Below, one piece after another: positions 17,376 through 25,910 of a DNA stretch of 64,000 bases; position 1 is the first letter of the stretch, and each line of letters begins with the position of its first letter. Origin of the DNA: JBCBGF01 sp038526915 (GTDB lineage: Bacteria > Pseudomonadota > Alphaproteobacteria > Rhodobacterales > Rhodobacteraceae); assembly GCA_038526915.1 (NCBI GenBank), contig JBCBGF010000001.1, positions 310,001-374,000 of the forward strand, given 5' to 3'. The position numbers and the translations under genes were made by a program. The notes under the pieces were generated by a model that saw only the letters and a program-made list of their open reading frames with translations, had not been told where the DNA came from and searched no databases.

Positions 17376-18569
17376 TCAGCCCCGGCTGACTTCCGCCGCA
17401 ATCTCCGCCCGGCTTTTCCGCGCGCGTTCGGTCTCGGATTTCAACTGCCCGCAGGCCGCCATGATATCCTCGCCTCGCGGCGTCCGGATGGGCGAGGCAT
17501 AGCCCGCCTTGTAGATGATATCGGCAAAGCTCTCGATCCGGGCCCAATCCGACCTCTCATAGGGCGCGCCGGGCCATTCGTTGAACGGGATCAGGTTGAT
17601 CTTCGCCGGAATGCCCTGGATCAGCTTCACCAACCGCCGCGCATCCGCATCGCTGTCATTCACGCCCTTCAGCATCACATATTCAAACGTGATCCGTTCC
17701 GAGTTCGACAGCTTCGGATAGGCCCTGAGCGCCTCCAGCAGCGTCTCGATGTTCCACTTCTTATTGATCGGCACCAGCTTGTCACGGATCTCATCCGTCG
17801 TCCCGTGGAACGACACCGCTAACAAACACCCGATCTCCTCCGCCGTCCGCGCGATCTCGGGCACCACGCCAGAGGTCGATAGCGTGATCCGCCTCCGGCT
17901 GAGACTGATCCCCTCGCCATCCATCGCGATCTGCATCGCGTCGCGCACGGCCTCAAAGTTATACAGCGGCTCGCCCATGCCCATCAGCACGATGTTCGAC
18001 AAAAGCCGCGTCTCATCCTTTGGCGCACGGCCCGGTTCCGGCCATTCGCCCAGATCATCGCGGGCGATCATCACCTGGCCGATGATCTCCCCCGCCGTCA
18101 GGTTCCGCACCAGCTTCTGCGTGCCGGTGTGACAGAACGAACAAGTCAGGGTGCAACCCACCTGGCTCGAGATGCACAGAGTCCCCCGGTTCTCTTCGGG
18201 GATATACACCGTCTCCACCTCATGCCCGCCCGCAATCCGCACGAGATACTTCCGCGTGCCATCGTCAGAAACCTGCCGCGACACAACCTCCGGCACCGCG
18301 ATTACGAAGCGCTCGGCCAGCTCGGCCCGGTACGCCTTGCTGAGATTTGTCATCTCCGCAAAGTCCCGCACGCCTTTCTGATAGATCCACTGCCAGATCT
18401 GCCCCACGCGCATCTTCGCCTGTTTCTCAGGCGTGCCATGCGCGATCAGCGTCTCACGCAACTGCGCCCGCGTCAGACCGACCAGATTGATCGGGCCTTC
18501 GGGCAGCTTGCGCGGGATCGTCACAAGATCCTGCGTGATTGGGGCAGAGGCGGTCATCGGTATCTCCAT
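17376..18569 (-). CDS. rlmN: 23S rRNA (A2503)/tRNA (A37) C2-methyltransferase, radical SAM
   Basis: 397 residues. Radical-SAM enzyme that methylates A2503 of 23S rRNA and A37 of some tRNAs. The 4Fe-4S cluster cysteines are in CTLTCSFCHTG (Cx3Cx2C) near residue 140. GMGEPLYN and LAVSFHGTTDEIR are RlmN signatures, and the second methyl-carrying cysteine lies near the C-terminus in MAACGQL. Starts at ATG 18569 or, four codons later, at the MTASAP methionine. Monocistronic by spacing. Confidence 0.95.
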   Translation of the reverse strand: MEIPMTASAPITQDLVTIPRKLPEGPINLVGLTRAQLRETLIAHGTPEKQAKMRVGQIWQWIYQKGVRDFAEMTNLSKAYRAELAERFVIAVPEVVSRQVSDDGTRKYLVRIAGGHEVETVYIPEENRGTLCISSQVGCTLTCSFCHTGTQKLVRNLTAGEIIGQVMIARDDLGEWPEPGRAPKDETRLLSNIVLMGMGEPLYNFEAVRDAMQIAMDGEGISLSRRRITLSTSGVVPEIARTAEEIGCLLAVSFHGTTDEIRDKLVPINKKWNIETLLEALRAYPKLSNSERITFEYVMLKGVNDSDADARRLVKLIQGIPAKINLIPFNEWPGAPYERSDWARIESFADIIYKAGYASPIRTPRGEDIMAACGQLKSETERARKSRAEIAAEVSRG

Positions 18570-18613
18570 CAGGGGATACGCGCAGATATAGGATTCGTGG
18601 GCGAATTGGAACA

Positions 18614-18627
18614 GGGCCGCGCGGCCC
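18614..18627 (-). terminator. Possible hairpin terminator after the IalB-like gene
   Basis: A 14-base perfect palindrome (GGGCCGC/GCGGCCC) starts 6 bases beyond the IalB-like stop. On the minus strand it is followed by TGTTCC rather than a long T-run, so termination is only plausible. Confidence 0.3.
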
Positions 18628-18632
18628 CGTTA

Positions 18633-19160
18633 TCAGCTGGAACAGCGGTTCTCAGCTTCTTCCATTGCCGCGGTGAACCCCAAAAGCGAAAACGTGTCTT
18701 GCGTCTGTGTTCCCCGCGAAGACCGCGCCGTCAGCACGGCCATCGATCCGCGTTTCATCGCCGTCGTGATCTTGGCATCATCCGATGCGGATGCGGGCCA
18801 GGCCCATTCGCCATCGGTAAACAGCTCGAAAGTCGTGTCCCCGATCTGCATCGACACGGTCGATCCATCGGCAAACGGATAACCGCCGGTAAAGGCCAGC
18901 TCGCCCGACACACCCGATCCCGGGCGATGGGTCACGAACAAAAGGATATCGCCCCGCCGCACGGCCACCACCCGACCGTCGCGGGTGTTCACCGTCTCCT
19001 TCGGCGCTGACACGCTCCAACACTCGGTCGGATCGGTTTCAACGAAAACCGACCAATCGGTCTCCGCCGCCACCCGGTTCGAAGATTCCTGCGCAAATGC
19101 CGTGGCTCCGCCAAATACCACGGCGGCCACCGCAAGGCCCGTCACACTGCGTCCTGTCAT
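18633..19160 (-). CDS. Invasion-associated locus B (IalB) family periplasmic protein
   Basis: 175 residues from the ATG at 19160; the longer frame to 19241 lacks a signal peptide start. Signal peptide about 1-24 (cleavage after AFAQ). The mature part has the IalB pattern: WSVFVETDPTECWSVSAPKE, then RRGDILLFVTHRPGSGVSGELAFTGGYPF, and closing TLLGFT-like and Cys residues (ENRCSS). Free-living alphaproteobacteria carry several copies; the function is unknown outside Bartonella, where the name arose. It is exported to the periplasm. Confidence 0.85.
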   Translation of the reverse strand: MTGRSVTGLAVAAVVFGGATAFAQESSNRVAAETDWSVFVETDPTECWSVSAPKETVNTRDGRVVAVRRGDILLFVTHRPGSGVSGELAFTGGYPFADGSTVSMQIGDTTFELFTDGEWAWPASASDDAKITTAMKRGSMAVLTARSSRGTQTQDTFSLLGFTAAMEEAENRCSS

Positions 19161-19344
19161 TGCTGTCCTGCAGCCTCCAACTGTCTCTGCCTCTGGCCTC
19201 GCGCGTGTCTGTTCTTGGGTGACTTGGCGCTGCGAGACCATTCGAAATCACTGCGCGGAACATAGCGCGTTCGCTGCAGCTTGTGAAACCCCCGAGGGTT
19301 AAAATGCGCGGTATTCCTTCAACTCCGCGTCAAAGGCCGGGTGA

Positions 19345-19941
19345 TCAGCTTTTGGGCGTCGAACTCACGCCCACCTGCGCGGGCCGCAACAGCCGGTCAT
19401 GGATCATGAAACCGGTCGCGGCGACCTGGATGATCTCACCAGCCGACGTACCAGGCACCGGGGCTTCGAACATCGCCTGGTGCAGTTGCGGGTCAAACGT
19501 ATCGCCCACTTCGGGCTGAATAGGCTCAATCCCGTGCTTGCCAAAGACGTTGATCAACTCGCGCAGGGTGAGCTCCACCCCTTCCAGCAGGGCCTTATCC
19601 GCAGGGCTTTCCCCTTCACCCGCCGCATCGATCGCCCGCCGCAAATTGTCAAAGACAGGCAGCATATCCCGCGCCAGTTTCGACCCGCCATATTGCTCGG
19701 CCTCGCGCCGATCGCGCTCGCCGCGTTTGCGGGCGTTTTCGGCATCGGCCAGCGCGCGCATGAACCGGTCGCGCATGTCGTCGCGTTCCGCCGTCAGCGC
19801 AGCGATCTGGTCGGCCTCGGCCTCTGGCGCATCCCCTTCGGCCTCCTCGGCCAATGGCTCAAAATCCTCGGCCAGCGCTTCCAACTCGGCGTCCTGCAAC
19901 ACGTCGCGCTGTTCGTCCTCTTCGATCTTTCTTTTCGCCAT
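19345..19941 (-). CDS. grpE: Nucleotide exchange factor of DnaK
   Basis: 198 residues. It releases ADP from DnaK in the cytoplasmic chaperone cycle. An acidic disordered N-terminus (1-45) and a long dimerising helix (about 45-110) precede the C-terminal beta domain with the GrpE signature (VGDTFDPQLHQAMFEAPV, then AATGFMIHDRLLRPAQV). It is 9 bases downstream of hrcA, so the pair is an operon. No dnaK/dnaJ is in the window. Confidence 0.95.
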   Translation of the reverse strand: MAKRKIEEDEQRDVLQDAELEALAEDFEPLAEEAEGDAPEAEADQIAALTAERDDMRDRFMRALADAENARKRGERDRREAEQYGGSKLARDMLPVFDNLRRAIDAAGEGESPADKALLEGVELTLRELINVFGKHGIEPIQPEVGDTFDPQLHQAMFEAPVPGTSAGEIIQVAATGFMIHDRLLRPAQVGVSSTPKS

Positions 19942-19950
19942 GCGGTCTTA

Positions 19951-21015
19951 CTACCCTCGATCAGACAATAATTTGCCCACCAGTTGCGCCGTGTAATCAA
20001 CGATCGGAACGATCCGTCCATAGTTCAGCCGCGTCGGCCCGATCACACCCACAGCACCCACAATCTTACGGTCCGCGTTCATATAAGGAGAGACCACCAA
20101 AGAGGAACCCGAAAGTGAGAAGAGTTTGTTCTCAGAGCCGATAAAAATACGTACACCTTCGCCGCTTTCGGTCAGCTCCAGAAAATCGGCGATATCACGC
20201 TTGCGTTCGAGATCGTCGAAAAGCGTTCGGATGCGTTCCAGATCTTGCTCGTTCTCTGGGGACTCGAGCAGATTCGACCGACCGCGCACGATCAAACGCT
20301 CGTGCCGTTCCCCCTCATTCTCCCAGATCGCCACCCCGCTTTCGACCATATCGCGCGCCAGCTCATCCAACTCCCGCCGCCGCGTCGTGATCTCATTCGC
20401 AATGGCCCCACCCAACTCACTCAGCGTCCGGCCTTCGGCCACGGCACTGATGAAATTTGCCGCCTCACGCATGGAAGACGGCGTCTGACCGGGCGGCGGG
20501 GTGAAAACGCGGTTTTCAACGTGGCCATCGGCAAAGACCAGAACCACCAGCGCCCGATCCGGCGCGAGGCTCACAAATTCGATATGCTTGATCGGCGCTT
20601 CATGTTTGGGCGCCAACACCAGGCTTGCCCCTTGGGTCACCCCCGACAGCGCAGACCCGATCCGATCCAGAAGGCCCGACACATCGCTTTCGTTGCTGCC
20701 CAGCGTCGCGTCGAGCTTCAGGCGATCGTCATCGGACAAATCCCCCACTTCCAACAGCCCGTCGACGAACATCCGCAGACCCATTTGCGTGGGCACCCGC
20801 CCTGCCGACACATGCGGGCTGTCCAACAGACCCAGATATTCCAGGTCCTGCATCACATTGCGGATCGTCGCCGCGCTGACCTGTTCCGACATCTCTCGCG
20901 TCAATGTCCGCGACCCCACCGGATCGCCTGAGGCCAGATAGCCCTCGACCACCCGCCGAAACACCTCGCGGCTGCGGTCGTTCATCTCGTCAAAGATCTT
21001 GGTGCCGTCGTTCAT
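19951..21015 (-). CDS. hrcA: Heat-shock repressor HrcA
   Basis: 354 residues from the ATG at 21015; the frame reaches 21042 but the family N-terminus (NDRSREVFRRVVEGYLASGDPVGSRTL) sits just after 21015. The winged-helix DNA-binding domain covers about 1-85 and includes AATIRNVMQDLE, followed by the GAF-like inserted-dimerisation domain. It represses groESL-type operons through CIRCE inverted repeats. I found no CIRCE palindrome in the gap to rph, so self-regulation is not supported here. Operon with grpE. Confidence 0.94.
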   Translation of the reverse strand: MNDGTKIFDEMNDRSREVFRRVVEGYLASGDPVGSRTLTREMSEQVSAATIRNVMQDLEYLGLLDSPHVSAGRVPTQMGLRMFVDGLLEVGDLSDDDRLKLDATLGSNESDVSGLLDRIGSALSGVTQGASLVLAPKHEAPIKHIEFVSLAPDRALVVLVFADGHVENRVFTPPPGQTPSSMREAANFISAVAEGRTLSELGGAIANEITTRRRELDELARDMVESGVAIWENEGERHERLIVRGRSNLLESPENEQDLERIRTLFDDLERKRDIADFLELTESGEGVRIFIGSENKLFSLSGSSLVVSPYMNADRKIVGAVGVIGPTRLNYGRIVPIVDYTAQLVGKLLSDRG

Positions 21016-21131
21016 CGATGCTGCCTCAGGATCAGGGCGCACTTAAAAAGCCCAGGCCGCGCACGTCAATCGGGTTGCACATCGCGTCCGCGCGCAGGTA
21101 TCACCCCAGCCATTCCCGGAAAGGACATCCC

Positions 21132-21842
21132 ATGCGCCCATCTGGCCGTCAAATAAGCGAAATGCGCCCGATTTCAATCGAGACGGGCATCACCCGGCAT
21201 GCGGAAGGATCCTGCCTGATCAAATGCGGCGACACCCATGTTCTGTGTACGGCCAGCGTGGACGAACGCGTGCCCCCGTTCCTGAAAAACTCTGGGCTGG
21301 GCTGGGTCACAGCGGAATACGGCATGCTGCCCCGCGCCACCCACAGCCGGATGCGGCGGGAGGCGAAGAATGGCCAATCGGGCCGCACGCAGGAAATCCA
21401 GCGGCTGATCGGACGCAGCTTGCGCGCCGGAATCGACCGCGTTGCCCTGGGCGAACGGCAGATCACCGTGGATTGCGATGTGATCCAGGCCGATGGCGGC
21501 ACACGCTGCGCCTCGATCACGGGGGGCTGGGTCGCGTTGCGGCTGGCGGTGAATAAGCTGATGAAGGCGGGCGATGTCCTCAGCGATCCGATCATGGACA
21601 ACGTCGCCGCTGTTTCCTGCGGCGTTTACGCGGGTCAGGCGGTCCTCGACCTCGACTATCCCGAAGACAGCGAAGCGGGCGTTGACGGCAATTTCGTCAT
21701 GACAGGCGGTGGTCGTTTGATCGAAGTGCAGATGTCCGCAGAAGGCGCCACCTTTTCGCGCGATGAAATGGGCACCATGCTGGACCTCGCGGATGCGGGT
21801 GTGTCCGCCCTTGTCTCCGCCCAAAACGCAGCGGTTGCATGA
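21132..21842 (+). CDS. rph: Ribonuclease PH
   Basis: 236 residues, the normal length. Phosphorolytic 3'-5' exoribonuclease that trims tRNA precursors. Start MRPSGR at 21132 after GGAAAGGAC; the open frame back to 20904 crosses the hrcA promoter region and is not coding. Hallmarks: RPISIETGITRHAEGSCLI, the phosphate-binding RRxAKNGQSGRTQEIQRLIG region and DCDVIQADGGTRCASITGG. The divergent neighbour is hrcA; the stop overlaps rdgB as ATGA. Confidence 0.96.
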   Translation: MRPSGRQISEMRPISIETGITRHAEGSCLIKCGDTHVLCTASVDERVPPFLKNSGLGWVTAEYGMLPRATHSRMRREAKNGQSGRTQEIQRLIGRSLRAGIDRVALGERQITVDCDVIQADGGTRCASITGGWVALRLAVNKLMKAGDVLSDPIMDNVAAVSCGVYAGQAVLDLDYPEDSEAGVDGNFVMTGGGRLIEVQMSAEGATFSRDEMGTMLDLADAGVSALVSAQNAAVA

Positions 21843-22450
21843 CCCGGCGACTGACAGAGAAAGAGATCGTCCTCGCCTCGCATAATGCGGGGAAATTGCG
21901 TGAGATAGACACGCTTTTGCGGCCCTTCGGCATCACGACCAAATCCGCCGCCTCCTTCGGTTTGGACGAACCGGAAGAGACCGAGGACACGTTCGCCGGA
22001 AATGCCCGGATCAAGGCGCATTTCGCCGCAAAGGGATCGGGCCTGCCCGCGCTGAGCGACGATAGCGGGCTTGAAGTTGACGCGCTGGACGGCGCGCCGG
22101 GTGTGTATACGGCGGATTGGGCCGAAACCCCGCAAGGGCGCGATTTTCCCATGGCGATGGGCAAGGTTTGGGATCTGTTGGAAGAGAAGCGCGCGTCTGA
22201 GCCCCGCACCGCGCGGTTCCGGTGCACCTTATGTCTTGCCTGGCCCGACGGCACCGATGCGGTGTTTGACGGCAAGGTCGAAGGGCGGCTCGTTTGGCCC
22301 ATGCGGGGGACCCGAGGCTTTGGCTTTGATCCGATGTTCGTGCCGGACGGTGAGACGGAAACCTTCGGCGAAATGGACCCCGACAGGAAGCACAGCATGT
22401 CCCACCGCGCCGATGCCTTTGCCCAGCTGATCCAGGCCTGCCTTGCCTGA
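21839..22450 (+). CDS. rdgB: dITP/XTP pyrophosphatase
   Basis: 203 residues. It removes deaminated purine nucleotides (dITP, XTP) from the nucleotide pool. Signature segments are VLASHNAGKLREI near the N-terminus, LSDDSGLEVDALDGAPGVYTA in the middle, and GTRGFGFDPMFVPDG and SHRADAF near the C-terminus. ATGA overlap with rph and an 8-base overlap with hemW make a tightly coupled trio. Confidence 0.96.
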   Translation: MTRRLTEKEIVLASHNAGKLREIDTLLRPFGITTKSAASFGLDEPEETEDTFAGNARIKAHFAAKGSGLPALSDDSGLEVDALDGAPGVYTADWAETPQGRDFPMAMGKVWDLLEEKRASEPRTARFRCTLCLAWPDGTDAVFDGKVEGRLVWPMRGTRGFGFDPMFVPDGETETFGEMDPDRKHSMSHRADAFAQLIQACLA

Positions 22451-23591
22451 GAACTGGCAACGCGCCGGGTTCGGGCTGTATATCCATTGGCCCTATTGCA
22501 CCGCAAAATGCCCCTATTGCGACTTTAACAGCCACGTCGCGGCCAGCATCGATCAAACGCGTTGGGCCCGGGCCTATGTGTCCGAGATCGAACGCGTCGG
22601 CCGCGAAACACCAGATCGCGTCCTGCGCTCGGTCTTCTTCGGTGGCGGCACGCCCAGCTTGATGGCTCCGGACACTGTCGCCAGCATCCTCGATGCCGTG
22701 CGCGACACCTGGACCGTGGCCAACGATGCCGAGATCACGTTGGAAGCCAACCCAACCTCTATCGAGGCCGGACGGTTCGCGGGCTATCGGGATGCCGGCG
22801 TCAATCGGGTGTCGGTCGGAGTGCAGGCGCTCAACGACGAAGATCTGCGCGCGCTTGGTCGTTTGCACACGGTGGCCGAGGCCAAGGCGGCGCTGGCCAT
22901 CGCCTTCCAACAGTTCGACCGGGTGAGTTTCGACCTGATCTATGCCCGCCAACACCAGACCTTGGCGCAGTGGCAGGCGGAGCTGTCAGAGGCCATGCAG
23001 ATGGCGCGTGGGCATCTGTCGCTCTACCAGCTGACGATCGAAGACGGCACCGCCTTTGGCGATCGGTTCGCGCGGGGCAAATTGCCGGGTTTGCCCACCG
23101 ATGACACCGGGGCGGACATGTATTTCGCCACGCAAGAGATCTGTGATGCCGCAGGATTGCCTGCCTATGAGGTGTCGAACCATGCGGAAACGGGCCAACA
23201 GTCGGAACATAACCTGATCTACTGGCGGGGTGGCGATTATGCCGGAATTGGCCCCGGGGCCCACGGGCGGTTGAGTATCGACGGGGTGCGTTGGGCCACG
23301 ACAACCCCCCTGTCGCCAGCGAAATGGTTGGATCAGGTGGAACAGACAGGATCGGGCGAAGAAAAGCGGGAACGGATTTGCGCCAGCGATGTCGGGGTCG
23401 AGCGTTTGATGATGGGTTTGCGGTTGAGCGAAGGTGTCGATCTTGCCTCGCTGAACACGAACGCGATTAATGATCGTAAAATCAATGGCTTGACAGAAAC
23501 CGGCTTAGTATCCATGGCCAATGATCGCCTGACCCTCACGGATAAAGGCCGCCCCCTCCTCAACGCGGTTCTGCGCGAGATCCTGGCTTAG
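22443..23591 (+). CDS. hemW: Heme chaperone HemW (radical SAM, HemN-like)
   Basis: 382 residues with a TTG start overlapping the rdgB stop; no ATG lies close to the conserved GFGLYIHWPYCTAKCPYCDFN. That motif carries the Cx3Cx2C cluster cysteines. It lacks the extra N-terminal region of the coproporphyrinogen dehydrogenase HemN, and the family is now regarded as heme chaperones inserting heme into respiratory proteins. The closing winged-helix part includes ERLMMGLRLSEGVDL. It converges on parB; the two stop codons overlap by 3 bases. Confidence 0.93.
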   Translation: MPENWQRAGFGLYIHWPYCTAKCPYCDFNSHVAASIDQTRWARAYVSEIERVGRETPDRVLRSVFFGGGTPSLMAPDTVASILDAVRDTWTVANDAEITLEANPTSIEAGRFAGYRDAGVNRVSVGVQALNDEDLRALGRLHTVAEAKAALAIAFQQFDRVSFDLIYARQHQTLAQWQAELSEAMQMARGHLSLYQLTIEDGTAFGDRFARGKLPGLPTDDTGADMYFATQEICDAAGLPAYEVSNHAETGQQSEHNLIYWRGGDYAGIGPGAHGRLSIDGVRWATTTPLSPAKWLDQVEQTGSGEEKRERICASDVGVERLMMGLRLSEGVDLASLNTNAINDRKINGLTETGLVSMANDRLTLTDKGRPLLNAVLREILA

Positions 23592-24478
23592 GTATCGCTC
23601 GTCATCCGGCGGCACAGATCATCCAGCTGCTCCAGTGACTTATACCGGATCGTAATCGCCCCGCTTTCCTGACCGGGCGGATGATCGATGCTGACCTTCA
23701 TCCGCAGCACCGCCATCAGGTCCTGCTCCAGCGCCCGCGTATCGGCATCCTTGTCCTGCGATGGGGCGATCTTGGCAACCGGAGCCGCAGGCCCCGCCTT
23801 CGCCAGTTTCTCCGTTTGCCGCACGGTTAGACCCTTTTTCAGAACCTCCCGCGCCAATGCCACCGGATCAGGCGCCGTGATCATCGCGCGCGCATGCCCC
23901 GCGCTCAGCCGCCCATCAGCGACCATGTCCAGCACCTCTTGCGGCAGGGACAGCAGCCGCATTGCGTTCGCAATGTAACTTCGGCTCTTGCCCAGGGCCG
24001 TCGCCATCTTTTCCTGCGTATGCCCAAAGCGGTCGACCAGCTGCTTGTAGCCCGCGGCCTCTTCCACCGGATTCAGATCCGCGCGCTGAATGTTTTCGAT
24101 GATCGCAATCTCAAGCACCTGGAGATCGTCAAATTCTTTGACGATTGCCGGTACCTCATGCAACTGCGCCATCTGCGCCGCCCGCCAGCGCCGCTCACCC
24201 GCGACGATCTGATACCGGTTCGCATCGGCAGGATCCGGGCGTAAGATCAGCGGCTGAATGATCCCCTGCTCGGCAATCGAGGCGGCGAGGTCTTGCAAGG
24301 CGTCGGGATCAAAGTGGCGCCGGGGCTGTTCGGGATTGGCGGCGATCCGGTCGATGGCGATCAGGTGATCAGCGGGCAAAGCATCCTCAGTCACCGCCGT
24401 CTCAGCCGCAGGCGCGACATCCGCCATCAGCGCCGACAGCCCACGGCCCAATCCACGGCGATCCTTCTTCTCAGCCAT
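23588..24478 (-). CDS. parB: Chromosome-partitioning protein ParB
   Basis: 296 residues from the ATG at 24478, which has GGTGGG at proper spacing; an ATG two codons earlier is possible. It begins with the conserved RRGLGRGLSALMADV. The ParB/Srx CTP-binding domain includes NPEQPRRHFD and GERRWRAA, and the helix-turn-helix KMATALGKSRSYIANAMRLL follows. The C-terminal dimerisation domain closes the protein. It loads at parS sites and spreads as a CTP-dependent clamp; two perfect parS sites lie 1.4 and 3.3 kb upstream. Confidence 0.96.
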   Translation of the reverse strand: MAEKKDRRGLGRGLSALMADVAPAAETAVTEDALPADHLIAIDRIAANPEQPRRHFDPDALQDLAASIAEQGIIQPLILRPDPADANRYQIVAGERRWRAAQMAQLHEVPAIVKEFDDLQVLEIAIIENIQRADLNPVEEAAGYKQLVDRFGHTQEKMATALGKSRSYIANAMRLLSLPQEVLDMVADGRLSAGHARAMITAPDPVALAREVLKKGLTVRQTEKLAKAGPAAPVAKIAPSQDKDADTRALEQDLMAVLRMKVSIDHPPGQESGAITIRYKSLEQLDDLCRRMTSDT

Positions 24479-24490
24479 CAGCATCCCACC

Positions 24491-25300
24491 TTATGTTGTG
24501 GCCACAGCGTAGCGATCCACCATTTCTTGAGCAAGCGCCCGATACGCCACGCTGCCCTTCGACGTCTCGTCATATTCCAGCACGGGAATGGAAAAAGACG
24601 GCGCTTCGCTCAGCCGCACGTTGCGCGGAACAATCGTGTCAAACACCATCTCGCCCAGCGTCTCCCGCGCATCCAACTCAACCGCGCGGCTCAGGTTGTT
24701 GCGGCGGTCGAACATCGTCATCACCACCCCCTCGATCCGCAGATCGGGGTTGGCGGACTGGCGCACCTCGCGCACGGTCAGCATGAGTTGCGACAACCCT
24801 TCCAACGCGAAGAACTCACTCTGTAGCGGAACCAGGATGGAGTGCGCCGCCACCATCGCGTTGACCGTCAGCAGGCTCAGCGACGGAGGGCAGTCGATCA
24901 GGACAAAAGCAAAGCCCATCTCGTCCATCGCCGGCCCACGCAACGCAGCATGAAGCAGGTGGCTGCGCTTTTCATGTCCGCCGAGCTCGATATCGGATGA
25001 GCTGAGATCGGTCGTCGCCGGGGCGATCCAGAGGTTCTCGGTCCCCGTTGTCCGGGCCACCTCGTCAATCTGCGCGTCTTCGATCAGAAGATCATAGGTA
25101 CTGATCGACCGGTCAGACGTTGCTATGCCGAGGCCGGTAGACGCGTTCCCCTGCGGATCAAGATCGATGATCAACGTTTTCTGCCCGGTCTCAGCCAAAG
25201 CCGCACCAAGGTTGATCGCCGTAGTTGTCTTGCCCACGCCGCCTTTCTGGTTCGCGATAGCGATAATACGGGGGGCCGATGATCCTGTGAGGTCACTCAC
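24491..25300 (-). CDS. parA: Chromosome-partitioning ATPase ParA
   Basis: 269 residues. The start is the GTG at 25300, overlapping the rsmG stop by 8 bases; the frame stays open to 25450 but that stretch is inside rsmG. The deviant Walker A KGGVGKTTT lies near residue 20, the Walker B region reads FVLIDCPPSL, and the basic/ATP residues fit Soj-type ParA without the N-terminal HTH of plasmid type Ia. It drives ParB-parS movement after replication. Gene order mnmG-rsmG-parA-parB is typical of alphaproteobacteria. Confidence 0.95.
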   Translation of the reverse strand: MSDLTGSSAPRIIAIANQKGGVGKTTTAINLGAALAETGQKTLIIDLDPQGNASTGLGIATSDRSISTYDLLIEDAQIDEVARTTGTENLWIAPATTDLSSSDIELGGHEKRSHLLHAALRGPAMDEMGFAFVLIDCPPSLSLLTVNAMVAAHSILVPLQSEFFALEGLSQLMLTVREVRQSANPDLRIEGVVMTMFDRRNNLSRAVELDARETLGEMVFDTIVPRNVRLSEAPSFSIPVLEYDETSKGSVAYRALAQEMVDRYAVATT

Positions 25301-25910
25301 GCTGAATCTCCGATAGCTTGAGGATGACTGCGCCGTCTTCTGTTCGGCTTGGCGTCTTCTCGCAGCGGAACTGCCATGTTTCAAGCGCTTTGGCGATTTC
25401 CGCGTCCGCACGCGCACCTTTCGGCAAAAGCGCGACGCCGCCGGGGGCAAGATGGCGCGTGCAGAGATCGAGAAGTTTTGGCAAAGGCGCCAGTGCGCGG
25501 GCGCTCACGACATCCGCAGCCAACGGCGCGACCTCTTCGATCCGTTTCGCGATTACGGTGGCATCTACGCCAACCGCCTGGACAACGGTGCGCAGAAACG
25601 CCGCCTTTCGCTGATCGCTTTCAACCAGGGTGACCTTGGTTGGCGTATCAGCGGCCAGGATGGCCACCACCAACCCTGGAAAGCCGCCGCCCGTTCCAAG
25701 GTCCGCCCAGTGGCCAATACGTTGTGGGGCAGCTTCGTGGACTTGCGCGGAATCGAGGAAATGGCGTTGCCAAAGGTTTGGCAACGTGGCCGGCGCCACG
25801 AGGTTTATCCGCGGGTTCCACTTTGACAGGAGACCGGCATAGACCTGCAGCCGCGCAAGTGTTTCACGTGAAACACCGGTTTGCTGCGCAAAGACGTCCG
25901 CGTCGGTCAC
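25293..25910 (-). CDS. rsmG: 16S rRNA (G527) N7-methyltransferase
   Basis: 205 residues with a GTG start in a GTGA overlap with mnmG. SAM-binding signature ADLGTGGGFPGLVVAIL, and LVESDQRKAAFLRTV after it. It methylates G527 of 16S rRNA; loss gives low-level streptomycin resistance in other bacteria. Codons for G-V-S-R-E-T-L near the N-terminus contain a perfect parS palindrome (25860-25875), so the DNA is constrained as a partition site as well as a gene. Confidence 0.95.
   Translation of the reverse strand: MTDADVFAQQTGVSRETLARLQVYAGLLSKWNPRINLVAPATLPNLWQRHFLDSAQVHEAAPQRIGHWADLGTGGGFPGLVVAILAADTPTKVTLVESDQRKAAFLRTVVQAVGVDATVIAKRIEEVAPLAADVVSARALAPLPKLLDLCTRHLAPGGVALLPKGARADAEIAKALETWQFRCEKTPSRTEDGAVILKLSEIQRE
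25860..25875. other. parS site 1 (perfect), inside rsmG
   Basis: TGTTTCACGTGAAACA, identical to the 16-base parS consensus bound by chromosomal ParB. It lies within the rsmG coding region at codons for VSRET, 1.4 kb from parB and about 5.1 kb from the candidate oriC. Confidence 0.93.

Noticed and set aside
20904..21131. N-terminal extension of rph
   Set aside because: The family start MRPSGRQ is at 21132 with a ribosome site; the extension covers the hrcA promoter region.
21016..21131. CIRCE operator for HrcA
   Set aside because: No TTAGCACTC-N9-GAGTGCTAA-like inverted repeat is visible between hrcA and rph.
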